Positions 8,215 to 15,330 of a stretch of DNA of 34,517 nt are shown piece after piece. The notes under the pieces were generated by a model. It saw nothing but the letters and a program-made list of their open reading frames with translations, did no database searches and was not told the origin of the DNA. The stretch is taken from contig JAQCTH010000041.1 in NCBI GenBank assembly GCA_027686065.1, positions 1 to 34,517 of the forward strand, given 5' to 3'. The DNA comes from Clostridiaceae bacterium AF10-41. Its GTDB lineage: Bacteria > Bacillota > Clostridia > Clostridiales > Clostridiaceae. The first letter of the stretch is position 1. Every line of letters begins with the position of its first letter. The position numbers were made by a program, and so were the translations under genes.

Positions 8215-10407
8215 CTAATTATTCATTCTATATACATCCATTACACCTTTTAATCTTCTTATTTTTCTCATAAGCTCTTTTAGCTGCTCAATAGAATCTA
8301 TTTTTACTTTTATATTTATAACAGCTATATTGCCTTTTGAGGATTTTGCATTTAATGCATTAAGAGGTAATTTAGCTTCAGTTATTATCGTCATTATATC
8401 TGATAATATACCTATTCTATCTTCTGCTCTAACTTGCATTTCAGCTACATATGCAGTTCCCTTTGAAGCTCCCCATGATACCTCTACAACCTTACCATCA
8501 TCATAATCTATTAATGCTTTTAAGTTACTACAATCAGTTCTATGAACTGAAACACCTCTTCCTTTTGTTATATATCCAAGTATCTCATCTCCTGGAACAG
8601 GGTTACAGCATTTTGCAAATCTTACCATGAGATTATTAACACCTTTAACCGTTACTCCATAATCATTTGAAGTTGATTTTCTATTATTATTTGATTTCTC
8701 GGCCTTAGTTATATGGTCATCAATTGATTTATTTACACTTTCTACACTTTGCTTTTCAATTACATTTTCTTCCTTTAATTTAGCTATATAAGATGATGCA
8801 GAAATTTGACCTACACCTATTGCTGCATATAAATCTTCCATACTGTGGATGTTATATCTTTTAACTAGTTTATCGTATGCTTCACCTTTGGCAATTTCTG
8901 AATAAATTACCCCTTGTTTCTTTAGTTCCTTTTCAAAAATTTCTTTTCCTTTATCTATATTTTCTTCTTTTTTAATTTTCTTAAACCACTGTCTTATTTT
9001 ACTTTTAGCCTGATTACTCTTTGCCATACTTAACCAATCCATATTAGGGCCTTTAGCATTTTTAGATGTTAAGACTTCTACAATTTCACCAGTTTTTAAA
9101 CTATAATCAAGTGGTACTATTTTACCATTAACTTTTGCTCCAACACATCTATTACCTATATCCGTATGTATTCTGTAAGCAAAATCTATTGGAGTTGCTT
9201 TACTTGGTAGATTTATTACAACGCCCTTAGGAGTAAATACAAATATTTCATCTGTAAATAAATCTATCTTAAATCCTTCTATAAATTCTTCAGCATCTGA
9301 AGTCTCTTTCTGCCATTCAAGCATATCTCTAAGCCAAGCAAGTTTATTTTCAAAAGACTTTTCTTTATCCTCCTGTGCCTCTCCTTCCTTGTATTTCCAA
9401 TGCGCTGCTATACCATACTCTGCAGTTTTATGCATTTCAAAAGTTCTAATTTGTATTTCAAAAGTTTTCCCTTGAGGTCCTATTACTGTAGTATGCAGTG
9501 ATTGATACATATTAGGTTTAGGCATGGCTATATAGTCTTTGAACCTTCCTGGAATAGGTTTATATATTGTATGGACTATTCCAAGTACTCCATAACAATC
9601 TTTAACTGTATTTACCAAAATTCTTATTGCTGTTAAATCAAATATTTGTTCTATACTTTTATTTTTATTAACCATTTTTTTATATATACTATAAAAATGT
9701 TTTGGCCTTCCGTCTATATCAGAATCTATCTCAGATTCCTCTAATTTATTATGTAAATCTTCTATTATTTCTGAAATATAAGTTTCTCTTTCTACTCTTT
9801 TTTCTGCTATTTGCTTTACCAAATCATAATATTCTTCTTCATGTAGATATCTAAAAGCTAAATCTTCAAGTTCCCACTTAATCTTAGATATACCTAATCT
9901 ATGAGCAAGTGGAGCATAAATATCTAAAGTTTCTTTTGCCTTTTGTTTTTGCTTTTCTTTTGGCATGTATTTTAAAGTCCTAAGATTATGTAGTCTGTCA
10001 GCTAGCTTTATAATTATTACCCTAATATCTTTTGCCATAGCTAAAAGCATCTTTCTAACATTATCAGCCTGCTGCTCTTCTTTTGTCTTATATTCTATTT
10101 TACCAAGCTTTGTAACACCTTGAACCAAGTAGGCAATTTCTTCATTGAAGATATTCTTTATATCATCATATGTATAATCCGTATCTTCTATAACATCATG
10201 CAAGAGCCCTGCTACTATTGTGCTTGTATCCATACCCATCTCAGCTAATATTTCAGCTACATCTATAGGATGGGTTATATATGGCTCACCTGATTCTCTT
10301 TTTTGGTTTTTATGAGCATCACATGCTAGATCATGTGCTTTTTTTACTATGTCTGTATCTATGTTATTACAATTTTCATTTATTTTTTGTAATAGGCTTT
10401 CATACAT
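8215..10407 (-). CDS. relA: Bifunctional (p)ppGpp synthase/hydrolase Rel
   Basis: Makes and degrades the alarmone (p)ppGpp in response to uncharged tRNA at the ribosome. The 730-residue protein has an HD hydrolase domain with HDVIED at 70-75 intact. Its synthase domain contains GRFKDYIAMPKPNMYQSLHT; the RxKD form (RFKD) is the one found in bifunctional enzymes. A TGS domain follows, with VFTPKGVVINLPSKATPIDFAYRIH near 390. Next is a Cys/His-containing region (RFAKCCNPVPGD), then a C-terminal ACT domain near 650-730. Both activities should therefore be present. RBS AGGAG lies 9 bases before the ATG. A hairpin stands between apt and this gene, so it may have partly separate expression. Confidence 0.97.
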   Translation of the reverse strand: MYESLLQKINENCNNIDTDIVKKAHDLACDAHKNQKRESGEPYITHPIDVAEILAEMGMDTSTIVAGLLHDVIEDTDYTYDDIKNIFNEEIAYLVQGVTKLGKIEYKTKEEQQADNVRKMLLAMAKDIRVIIIKLADRLHNLRTLKYMPKEKQKQKAKETLDIYAPLAHRLGISKIKWELEDLAFRYLHEEEYYDLVKQIAEKRVERETYISEIIEDLHNKLEESEIDSDIDGRPKHFYSIYKKMVNKNKSIEQIFDLTAIRILVNTVKDCYGVLGIVHTIYKPIPGRFKDYIAMPKPNMYQSLHTTVIGPQGKTFEIQIRTFEMHKTAEYGIAAHWKYKEGEAQEDKEKSFENKLAWLRDMLEWQKETSDAEEFIEGFKIDLFTDEIFVFTPKGVVINLPSKATPIDFAYRIHTDIGNRCVGAKVNGKIVPLDYSLKTGEIVEVLTSKNAKGPNMDWLSMAKSNQAKSKIRQWFKKIKKEENIDKGKEIFEKELKKQGVIYSEIAKGEAYDKLVKRYNIHSMEDLYAAIGVGQISASSYIAKLKEENVIEKQSVESVNKSIDDHITKAEKSNNNRKSTSNDYGVTVKGVNNLMVRFAKCCNPVPGDEILGYITKGRGVSVHRTDCSNLKALIDYDDGKVVEVSWGASKGTAYVAEMQVRAEDRIGILSDIMTIITEAKLPLNALNAKSSKGNIAVINIKVKIDSIEQLKELMRKIRRLKGVMDVYRMNN

Positions 10408-10441
10408 ATGGGTAATCTCCTTCGATTAAGTCTAAAATAAT

Positions 10442-10464
10442 TGGCTGGTTTTAACAACCAGCCA
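10442..10464 (-). terminator. Hairpin between apt and rel, candidate terminator or attenuator
   Basis: A perfect 9-base GC-containing stem (10442-10450 with 10456-10464) closes a 5-base loop. On the minus strand it is followed by AATTATTTT, a weak T tract. It would reduce read-through from apt into rel, or act as an mRNA processing or stability element. Confidence 0.6.
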
Positions 10465-10507
10465 TTTTCTTTTATTATATAATATTTGATTTCATATTTC
10501 AACAATA

Positions 10508-11026
10508 TTAGAACTCATAATCAACTAATGACATAACTTCATATTTTTCAAGTTTATCTCTTCCTCTTAAACCTGTAAGTTCAATAGCAAAATCTAAACA
10601 TATTACTTCTCCACCAGCCATTTCTACAAGTTTTGCTACTGCATCAATAGTACCACCTGTAGCTAACAAGTCATCAACTATAGCAACTCTTTGTCCTTTT
10701 TTTATAGCATCTTTGTGTATTTGTAATGTATCACTACCATATTCTAAATCATAAGTTATTGATACTGTTTCTCCTGGCAATTTCCCTGGTTTTCTTACAG
10801 GAACAAATCCTATCCCCATAGCATATGCAACAGGTACTCCATAAATAAATCCTCTTGCTTCTGGCCCAACTATTAAATCGATATTTTTATCTTTTAAATG
10901 CTCCACCATTTTATCAATTGAGTATCTTAATGCTTCTCCATCTCCAATAACAGTTGTTATATCTTTGAAGCTTATTCCTTCTTTTGGGAAATTTTCAATT
11001 ACTCTTATTTTTTCTTTTAGATCCAT
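10508..11026 (-). CDS. apt: Adenine phosphoribosyltransferase
   Basis: Salvages adenine: adenine plus PRPP gives AMP and pyrophosphate. The 172-residue length is standard. The N-terminal part has [19 protein letters not shown], typical of Apt. The substrate loop is [19 protein letters not shown], and the PRPP-binding motif [13 protein letters not shown] lies near 118-130. RBS GGAGG lies 7 bases before the ATG. In Firmicutes apt usually sits between recJ and rel, and here the gene upstream is the RecJ-like pseudoenzyme, so the order is kept. Confidence 0.97.
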   Translation of the reverse strand: MDLKEKIRVIENFPKEGISFKDITTVIGDGEALRYSIDKMVEHLKDKNIDLIVGPEARGFIYGVPVAYAMGIGFVPVRKPGKLPGETVSITYDLEYGSDTLQIHKDAIKKGQRVAIVDDLLATGGTIDAVAKLVEMAGGEVICLDFAIELTGLRGRDKLEKYEVMSLVDYEF

Positions 11027-11092
11027 GATAAATCCTCCATTACTAAAATTATAAACTATACAAATATTATACTACAGTATTTATTAAATTAA

Positions 11093-11944
11093 TTATATAG
11101 TTATTCTAGATTTATTTAAATATTTAGTTATTTGCTCTGCTCTATCTTTTTTATTTGTGGTTAAAAGTTCTATAATTATACGTGCATTATCCATCATTCT
11201 AACTACATTTATTGTAGGAGTAATGACTTCTATTATTTTTAATATACACTCTTCATCCATTTCACCCATATTATAGTGGTCCATAACAGCTCTTAATCCA
11301 TAATTATTCGTATTAATTAAAAATTTTCTACCTTCTTTTAAAATTACACCATTTTCACCTTTTAAAGGCACCTCTGCCCATTGTTCACCTATAAGTATTA
11401 AATCTAAATACTTATTTATACTCTTTATGTTATAGTATATTGCAATTGCTTGCATCAACTTAAAGGTCAAACCACTAATAGATAAATTCTTATACCTATA
11501 CTGGCAACCTTTTTGATTCGGATTTATGTATATGTAACTTCTTTCAACGTTAACTTCTTTATTTTCCAAAACTATCAAATCTATCCCAAGATCCCTACAA
11601 AGCTTTTCTTCCTTTTCTGAGCTTAAATCTATACCTAATGTTATTAAAAGCTGCCCCCCTAGAAAACTAACATTATCAATTATATCTTCTGAGGTAATTC
11701 CTAAACTAGAATCTTCATCATGAATTATATATTCTATATCTGCATTTAAGTATTTTAATACTAAACTTAAAGATGCTATAGCACATAATCCATCTACATT
11801 AGGTACTCCATAAATAACTATCTTCTTTCTATTATTTATAGCCTCTACCATATGCTCAATAGCTTTATTCATATTTTTAAGTATAAAGGGATTATATCCA
11901 GTAATATAATTTGGACTATAAATACTCTCCCAAAACTTACGCAT
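11093..11944 (-). CDS. RecJ-like DHH-domain protein lacking catalytic residues and the DHHA1 domain
   Basis: I choose ATG 11944 (283 residues), because GGAGGAG lies 7 bases upstream; the further upstream frame precedes the likely transcription start. The protein aligns by eye along the RecJ DHH domain. YNPFILKNMNKAIE at the N-terminus matches the RecJ 'DPFLL.DM..A'. However, RecJ YGDYDVDG is YGVPNVDG (45-52), the 'TVDNGIS' aspartate is replaced (ITLGIDLSS, 101-109), 'TDHH' is LENK (126-129), and the 'GTIADV.PL' aspartate is lost (IGEQWAEVPL, 185-194). The INAAGR-like segment (TPTINVVRMMDNAR) ends the protein, so the second (DHHA1) domain and the OB fold are absent. It occupies the recJ position upstream of apt. 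The frame is intact with a good RBS and promoter, so a non-catalytic role is more likely than simple decay. Confidence 0.75.
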   Translation of the reverse strand: MRKFWESIYSPNYITGYNPFILKNMNKAIEHMVEAINNRKKIVIYGVPNVDGLCAIASLSLVLKYLNADIEYIIHDEDSSLGITSEDIIDNVSFLGGQLLITLGIDLSSEKEEKLCRDLGIDLIVLENKEVNVERSYIYINPNQKGCQYRYKNLSISGLTFKLMQAIAIYYNIKSINKYLDLILIGEQWAEVPLKGENGVILKEGRKFLINTNNYGLRAVMDHYNMGEMDEECILKIIEVITPTINVVRMMDNARIIIELLTTNKKDRAEQITKYLNKSRITI

Positions 11945-11980
11945 TATAAACTCCTCCATAAAACTTAAGAAAACACATAT

Positions 11981-12009
11981 ATTATAATGTAAAATCTCCA
12001 ATATTACAA
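11981..12009 (-). promoter_or_regulatory. Promoter of the RecJ-like/apt unit
   Basis: Minus strand -35 TTGTAA (12004-12009), 17-base spacer and a perfect -10 TATAAT (11981-11986). The expected transcription start near 11974 lies upstream of ATG 11944 but downstream of the alternative ATG at 12001, which supports the shorter protein. Confidence 0.65.
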
Positions 12010-12021
12010 ATGTTTTCTAAG

Positions 12022-12058
12022 AAAAAAATAATAAACCTCCAAAATATTTCGGAGGTTT
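12022..12058 (-). terminator. Rho-independent terminator after secF
   Basis: An 8-base stem AAACCTCC (12033-12040) pairs with GGAGGTTT (12051-12058). On the minus strand it is followed by ATTATTTTTTTC. It closes the secD-secF unit. Confidence 0.88.
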
Positions 12059-12082
12059 AACTTTTTGTTATCTTTATAAAGA

Positions 12083-12955
12083 TTAAGCTATTTCCGCTTT
12101 ACTTTTTTCAGCTTTTTTGTCTTTTAGCATAACCCATACTGGTGAAGCTATAAATATAGAAGAATAAGCACCTGCTGCTATCCCTATAATTAATGGAAAT
12201 GAAAATTCTCTAACTGTCGGTACGAAGATATTTACAGCTATTATTGTTATTAAAGTAGTCAATGTTGTATTTATTGATCTAGACATAGTTTGAGTTATAC
12301 TTTTATTAGCCACTTCTGATGATGACATTCTTCTCATATTTTTCAAGTTTTCTCTAATTCTATCAAATATTACTATGGTATCATTTATAGAATATCCAAC
12401 AATCGTTAATATTGCTGCAATAAATGGTGTATTAACTGGTATATTAAATATAGCATACACACTAACTGTTATTAATACATCATGTAACAATGCTATTACT
12501 GAAGCTATTCCATAATTCATTTCAAATCTAAATGCTATGTATACAAGCATAGCCACACAAGCAACTAATAAAGCAACTATAGAATTTTTAGTAAGCTCCT
12601 TACCTACAGAAGCTCCTATCTCATCTTGTGATATTAGAGCACTATCTTCTAAAGTATATTTTTCTTGCAGTGCTTTAAAAACTTCTGAAACTTTTGAACT
12701 ATCTAAATCTCTTGCTTTTATTTCATATTGTATATTATCAATTTCATTAGTTACTGCATCTGGAACTATATTTTTAACTATCTCATCTGCTTCTGGTTTA
12801 TTAAAGTTTTCTCCTAACTCAACTACAACATTAGTTCCGCCTTTAAAATCTATACCGAAGTTGAGACCTCTTACAATAATGAATCCTAATCCTATAACTA
12901 TAATTATTGTAGATAAGGTGAACCAAAGCTTAGTTTTTTCTACAACTTTAAGCAT
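12083..12955 (-). CDS. secF: Protein translocase subunit SecF
   Basis: Membrane partner of SecD; the SecDF complex uses the proton motive force to pull exported proteins through SecYEG. The 290-residue length is normal. After a first membrane helix (about 12-30) comes the family motif GLNFGIDFKGGTNVVVEL, an extracytoplasmic domain, and five more helices after about residue 130. These include the TIVGYSINDTIVIFDRIREN motif near 188-207 in helix 4-5, typical of SecF and RND relatives. Its ATG overlaps the end of secD by 8 bases, and its RBS (GGGGGG) lies inside secD, so the two are translated together. A terminator follows. Confidence 0.96.
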   Translation of the reverse strand: MLKVVEKTKLWFTLSTIIIVIGLGFIIVRGLNFGIDFKGGTNVVVELGENFNKPEADEIVKNIVPDAVTNEIDNIQYEIKARDLDSSKVSEVFKALQEKYTLEDSALISQDEIGASVGKELTKNSIVALLVACVAMLVYIAFRFEMNYGIASVIALLHDVLITVSVYAIFNIPVNTPFIAAILTIVGYSINDTIVIFDRIRENLKNMRRMSSSEVANKSITQTMSRSINTTLTTLITIIAVNIFVPTVREFSFPLIIGIAAGAYSSIFIASPVWVMLKDKKAEKSKAEIA

Positions 12956-14213
12956 TCTTAGCCCCCCTCTTCACTCTAAATTGTCCTATACTCTTTAAAA
13001 GTCCCATATCAACAGCTAAATTTATTAATAATTTTGTTACTATTAATGCTGTAAATAAACTTAAAATTATTCCTATCATAAGTGTTACAGCAAATCCCTT
13101 CACTGCTCCTGAGCCTATAAAATATAATATAAGTGCTGCAATAAATGTTGTTGAATTTGAGTCTATAATTGATGACATTGCATTTTCAAAGCCTTTCTTT
13201 ATTGCACTTTTAATTGGAATACCAATTGAGAGTTCTTCTCTAATTCTTTCAAAAATTAGTACATTTGCATCTACAGCCATTCCTATAGTTAATAAAAAGG
13301 CTGCAATTCCTGGCAATGTCAATGCTGCCTTCATTTCCACAAATACTGTAAGTACTAAAGTTACATATAATGTTAATGCTATACTTGCAAATAGTCCTGG
13401 TAATCTATAATATAAAATCATAAAAATGAATACTAAGGATATTCCTACTACCCCAGCCTTAACTGCATTAGGAAGTGCTTCTGCACCTAGCTGTGCTCCT
13501 ACATTTTTAACTGATACAGCCTTAACTGTAACTGGTAGAGCCCCTGAGCTTATTATTCCTGATAGCTTAGTAGCTTCTTCCATTGATGACATACCATTAA
13601 TTACAGCTTTTCCGTCTGTAATTGCATTTTGAACTACTGGTTGTGAAACCACTTCACCATCCATTGATATGCTTATAGTTTTTCCTATATTATTAGCTGT
13701 TGCTTCCGCAAACTTTGTTTGGCCCTCATCATTAAGCTCTAATGATACTACCGGTCTTGATGTACTATCAAGTACAGCTGTTGCTTCTTTAACGTCTTTT
13801 CCTGTTAAAACAATATTTCCTTCGGAGTCTTTAAATTCTAAGTTACCAGTTTTACTTAATCCATCAACTATTTCACTTGAATTATATGCTCCTGGTATAT
13901 CTACTCTTATTCTTTTTTCTCCTTCTTCTGTAACAACTGTTTCTGACACTCCAATTTTATTAACTCTTAATTCTAATAATTGCTTAGTTCTTTGACGAAC
14001 ATCTGATGGTACATTATCTTCTTGTATTTCCATAAGGACTGAAACTCCACCTTGAAGATCTAAACCTTTAGTTATAGCTTCACCAATGGACTTAATCTCC
14101 CACCCTGCTATTTTAAACCCTTTAAAACCTGTAAATGCTAATGAGAAAATAGCAATGACACAGAGTATAAATAATATTGAACTTTTACTCTTACTTTTGC
14201 TTCTCGCTTTCAT
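12948..14213 (-). CDS. secD: Protein translocase subunit SecD
   Basis: Works with SecF in export through the Sec channel. I choose ATG 14213 (421 residues, MKARSKSK), since GGGGGAAG lies 6 bases upstream and the alternative ATG at 14240 falls almost on the predicted transcription start. It has a basic N-terminus, a first membrane helix, the family motif GLDLQGGVSVLMEI, and the large P1 extracytoplasmic domain to about residue 235. Five helices follow, with the GMAVDANVLIFERIREEL motif near 310-327 and a C-terminal basic tail. It lies upstream of and overlaps secF. Unlike its closest conserved neighbours yajC and the TIGR04086 gene, it has its own promoter with a striking palindrome. Confidence 0.96.
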   Translation of the reverse strand: MKARSKSKSKSSILFILCVIAIFSLAFTGFKGFKIAGWEIKSIGEAITKGLDLQGGVSVLMEIQEDNVPSDVRQRTKQLLELRVNKIGVSETVVTEEGEKRIRVDIPGAYNSSEIVDGLSKTGNLEFKDSEGNIVLTGKDVKEATAVLDSTSRPVVSLELNDEGQTKFAEATANNIGKTISISMDGEVVSQPVVQNAITDGKAVINGMSSMEEATKLSGIISSGALPVTVKAVSVKNVGAQLGAEALPNAVKAGVVGISLVFIFMILYYRLPGLFASIALTLYVTLVLTVFVEMKAALTLPGIAAFLLTIGMAVDANVLIFERIREELSIGIPIKSAIKKGFENAMSSIIDSNSTTFIAALILYFIGSGAVKGFAVTLMIGIILSLFTALIVTKLLINLAVDMGLLKSIGQFRVKRGAKNA

Positions 14214-14244
14214 GTTCTTCCCCCTCTGGTACGTTTTCATTTAA

Positions 14245-14273
14245 ATTATATTACTTATGTTAAGTAATATCAA
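14245..14273 (-). promoter_or_regulatory. secDF promoter overlapped by a perfect palindrome
   Basis: Minus strand -35 TTGATA (14268-14273), 17-base spacer and consensus -10 TATAAT (14245-14250). The spacer is filled by an inverted repeat with perfect 10-base arms, 14248-14257 and 14261-14270, around a 3-base centre. It overlaps half of both promoter boxes, the layout expected for a repressor site or for a MerR-type activator. Confidence 0.75.
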
Positions 14274-14537
14274 CTACTTTTTAAGAATCTTGTATATTAT
14301 TACCAATGCAAAACCTTGTTTTTATAGTATTTTTAATTTTAACTTATTTTATGTTTAATTAAATTCATTATACATGAATTGCAAGTGAATTTATTTAATT
14401 GCTAATTAAATTTTATTAGTGCAATATTATTATATTTCATTGAAAATTAATAAAGAAAAATGAAAAAACAAAAGAATTAAGAAACAGCAACTCTTTCACT
14501 TTTTCACTTTTCATTATTTTGATTAACAAAATTTTAC
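14274..14537 (-). other. AT-rich stretch between the TIGR04086 gene and secDF, no gene seen
   Basis: Together with the secD promoter this makes a gap of about 324 bases. No frame with start, RBS and coding character is visible on either strand. On the minus strand, AAAGAGTT and AATTCTTT near 14470-14500 form a weak A/T-rich stem followed by TGTTTTTTC, a possible terminator for the yajC unit. Just upstream is a short direct repeat of AAAGTGAAA. The scfA/scfB genes often found here in clostridia are absent. Confidence 0.6.
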
Positions 14538-14906
14538 TTATAGATTTACTCCAAGCATTCCTGAAAGTAACCCTATAAACACACATAAAGTAAATTTAAT
14601 AAAGTCATACATTCCTAATGTTGGTTCTGCACCAAATATAATTCCTATTATATATAGAGCTATGTAAAAAACACATCCTACTGCTAAACCAACTACCCAA
14701 CCTTTACTGCCCTGGGCTTTTACTGCAACTATAGACCCTACTACTAAAGCTAAGCACGATATGACTACATAAATCACATTAAATATACCTTCTCCTAATG
14801 TAATTCTATTCATAAATAGCGAAAATATCGCTGTTACTAAGAATGTAATCATAAGTGCCCAAATAACTCCCTTTAGTACATTTTTAAAATAATTTGTCCA
14901 ATCCAT
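14538..14906 (-). CDS. TIGR04086 family (YrzE-like) membrane protein
   Basis: A 122-residue protein with four membrane helices, at about 10-30, 42-62, 70-92 and 100-121. It begins with the amphipathic MDWTNYFKNVLKGVIWAL. Glycines are frequent in the helices (VVGLAVGCVFY, GLLSGMLGV). Length, helix count and position directly after yajC match the TIGR04086 family of Firmicutes, whose function is unknown. The neighbourhood suggests a link to Sec export or membrane protein quality. Its RBS (GGGGGTG) is buried in a hairpin formed with sequence near the yajC stop, see 14917-14950. Confidence 0.85.
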   Translation of the reverse strand: MDWTNYFKNVLKGVIWALMITFLVTAIFSLFMNRITLGEGIFNVIYVVISCLALVVGSIVAVKAQGSKGWVVGLAVGCVFYIALYIIGIIFGAEPTLGMYDFIKFTLCVFIGLLSGMLGVNL

Positions 14907-14916
14907 AAAAATTTCA

Positions 14917-14950
14917 CCCCCTACTACTCATTTTATGAGCCATTAGGGGG
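14917..14950 (-). promoter_or_regulatory. Hairpin sequestering the RBS of the TIGR04086 gene
   Basis: On the minus strand CCCCCTA (14944-14950) pairs with TAGGGGG (14917-14923). An inner CTCAT/ATGAG stem closes an AAA loop. The TAGGGGG arm is the Shine-Dalgarno sequence of the gene that starts at 14906. There is no T run, so this is not a terminator. It could couple translation to yajC, because ribosomes finishing yajC stop at 14959, next to the hairpin. Confidence 0.65.
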
Positions 14951-14958
14951 CTTTATTC

Positions 14959-15231
14959 TTATTCTGTTTCTTTATTTACTTTTGTTGCTATACCATTTTT
15001 CGTTACTTTTAATTTAGTTCTTTCAGCACTAGTTTCTAAAATAATATAGTTATCCTCAACTATTATTATTTTCCCCATAATTCCACCTCTAGTTACTACT
15101 TCATCATTCTTTTCTAGAGAGGATATCATTTCATTATATTTCTTATTTCTTTTTTTCTCTGGTAATATTAATAAAAAATACATAATACCAAACATTAATG
15201 CGAATGGCAATACAATTGATAATATTTGCAT
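14959..15231 (-). CDS. yajC: Preprotein translocase accessory subunit YajC
   Basis: Small single-span partner of SecDF. The 90-residue protein has one N-terminal membrane helix (IVLPFALMFGIMYFLLILPE, about 5-24). It then has the family signature PEKKRNKKYNEMISSLEKNDEVVTRGGIMGKI and a small beta-rich cytoplasmic domain. RBS GAGGG lies 4 bases before the ATG. It lies after tgt, as in most bacteria, but has a promoter of its own in the 99-base gap. Confidence 0.95.
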   Translation of the reverse strand: MQILSIVLPFALMFGIMYFLLILPEKKRNKKYNEMISSLEKNDEVVTRGGIMGKIIIVEDNYIILETSAERTKLKVTKNGIATKVNKETE

Positions 15232-15277
15232 ACAGCCCTCATTCCCTTCATAAAATAACTATTAATTCACAATAAAA

Positions 15278-15319
15278 ACTATATATCATTTATATTCTAC
15301 TGTCAATTATGTTAACATA
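15278..15319 (-). promoter_or_regulatory. yajC promoter with a 12-base palindrome upstream
   Basis: Minus strand -35 TTGACA (15301-15306), 17-base spacer and -10 TATAGT (15278-15283). A self-complementary TATGTTAACATA lies at 15308-15319, one base upstream of the -35 box, where an activator or repressor could bind. The promoter is well supported; the operator role is a guess. Confidence 0.65.
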
Positions 15320-15330
15320 CATTTAATTAT

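Noticed and set aside
12537..12998. Open frame of 153 codons on the plus strand, opposite secF
   Set aside because: It lies wholly antisense to secF and the end of secD, has no RBS and reads like the complement of a membrane-protein gene (Ser/Thr/Ile-rich).
13669..13995. Open frame of 108 codons opposite secD
   Set aside because: Antisense to a clear secD; no RBS and no recognisable domain.
14274..14537. A short SCIFF-like cysteine-rich peptide gene
   Set aside because: Cysteine codons are nearly absent on the minus strand here and no start with an RBS is seen.
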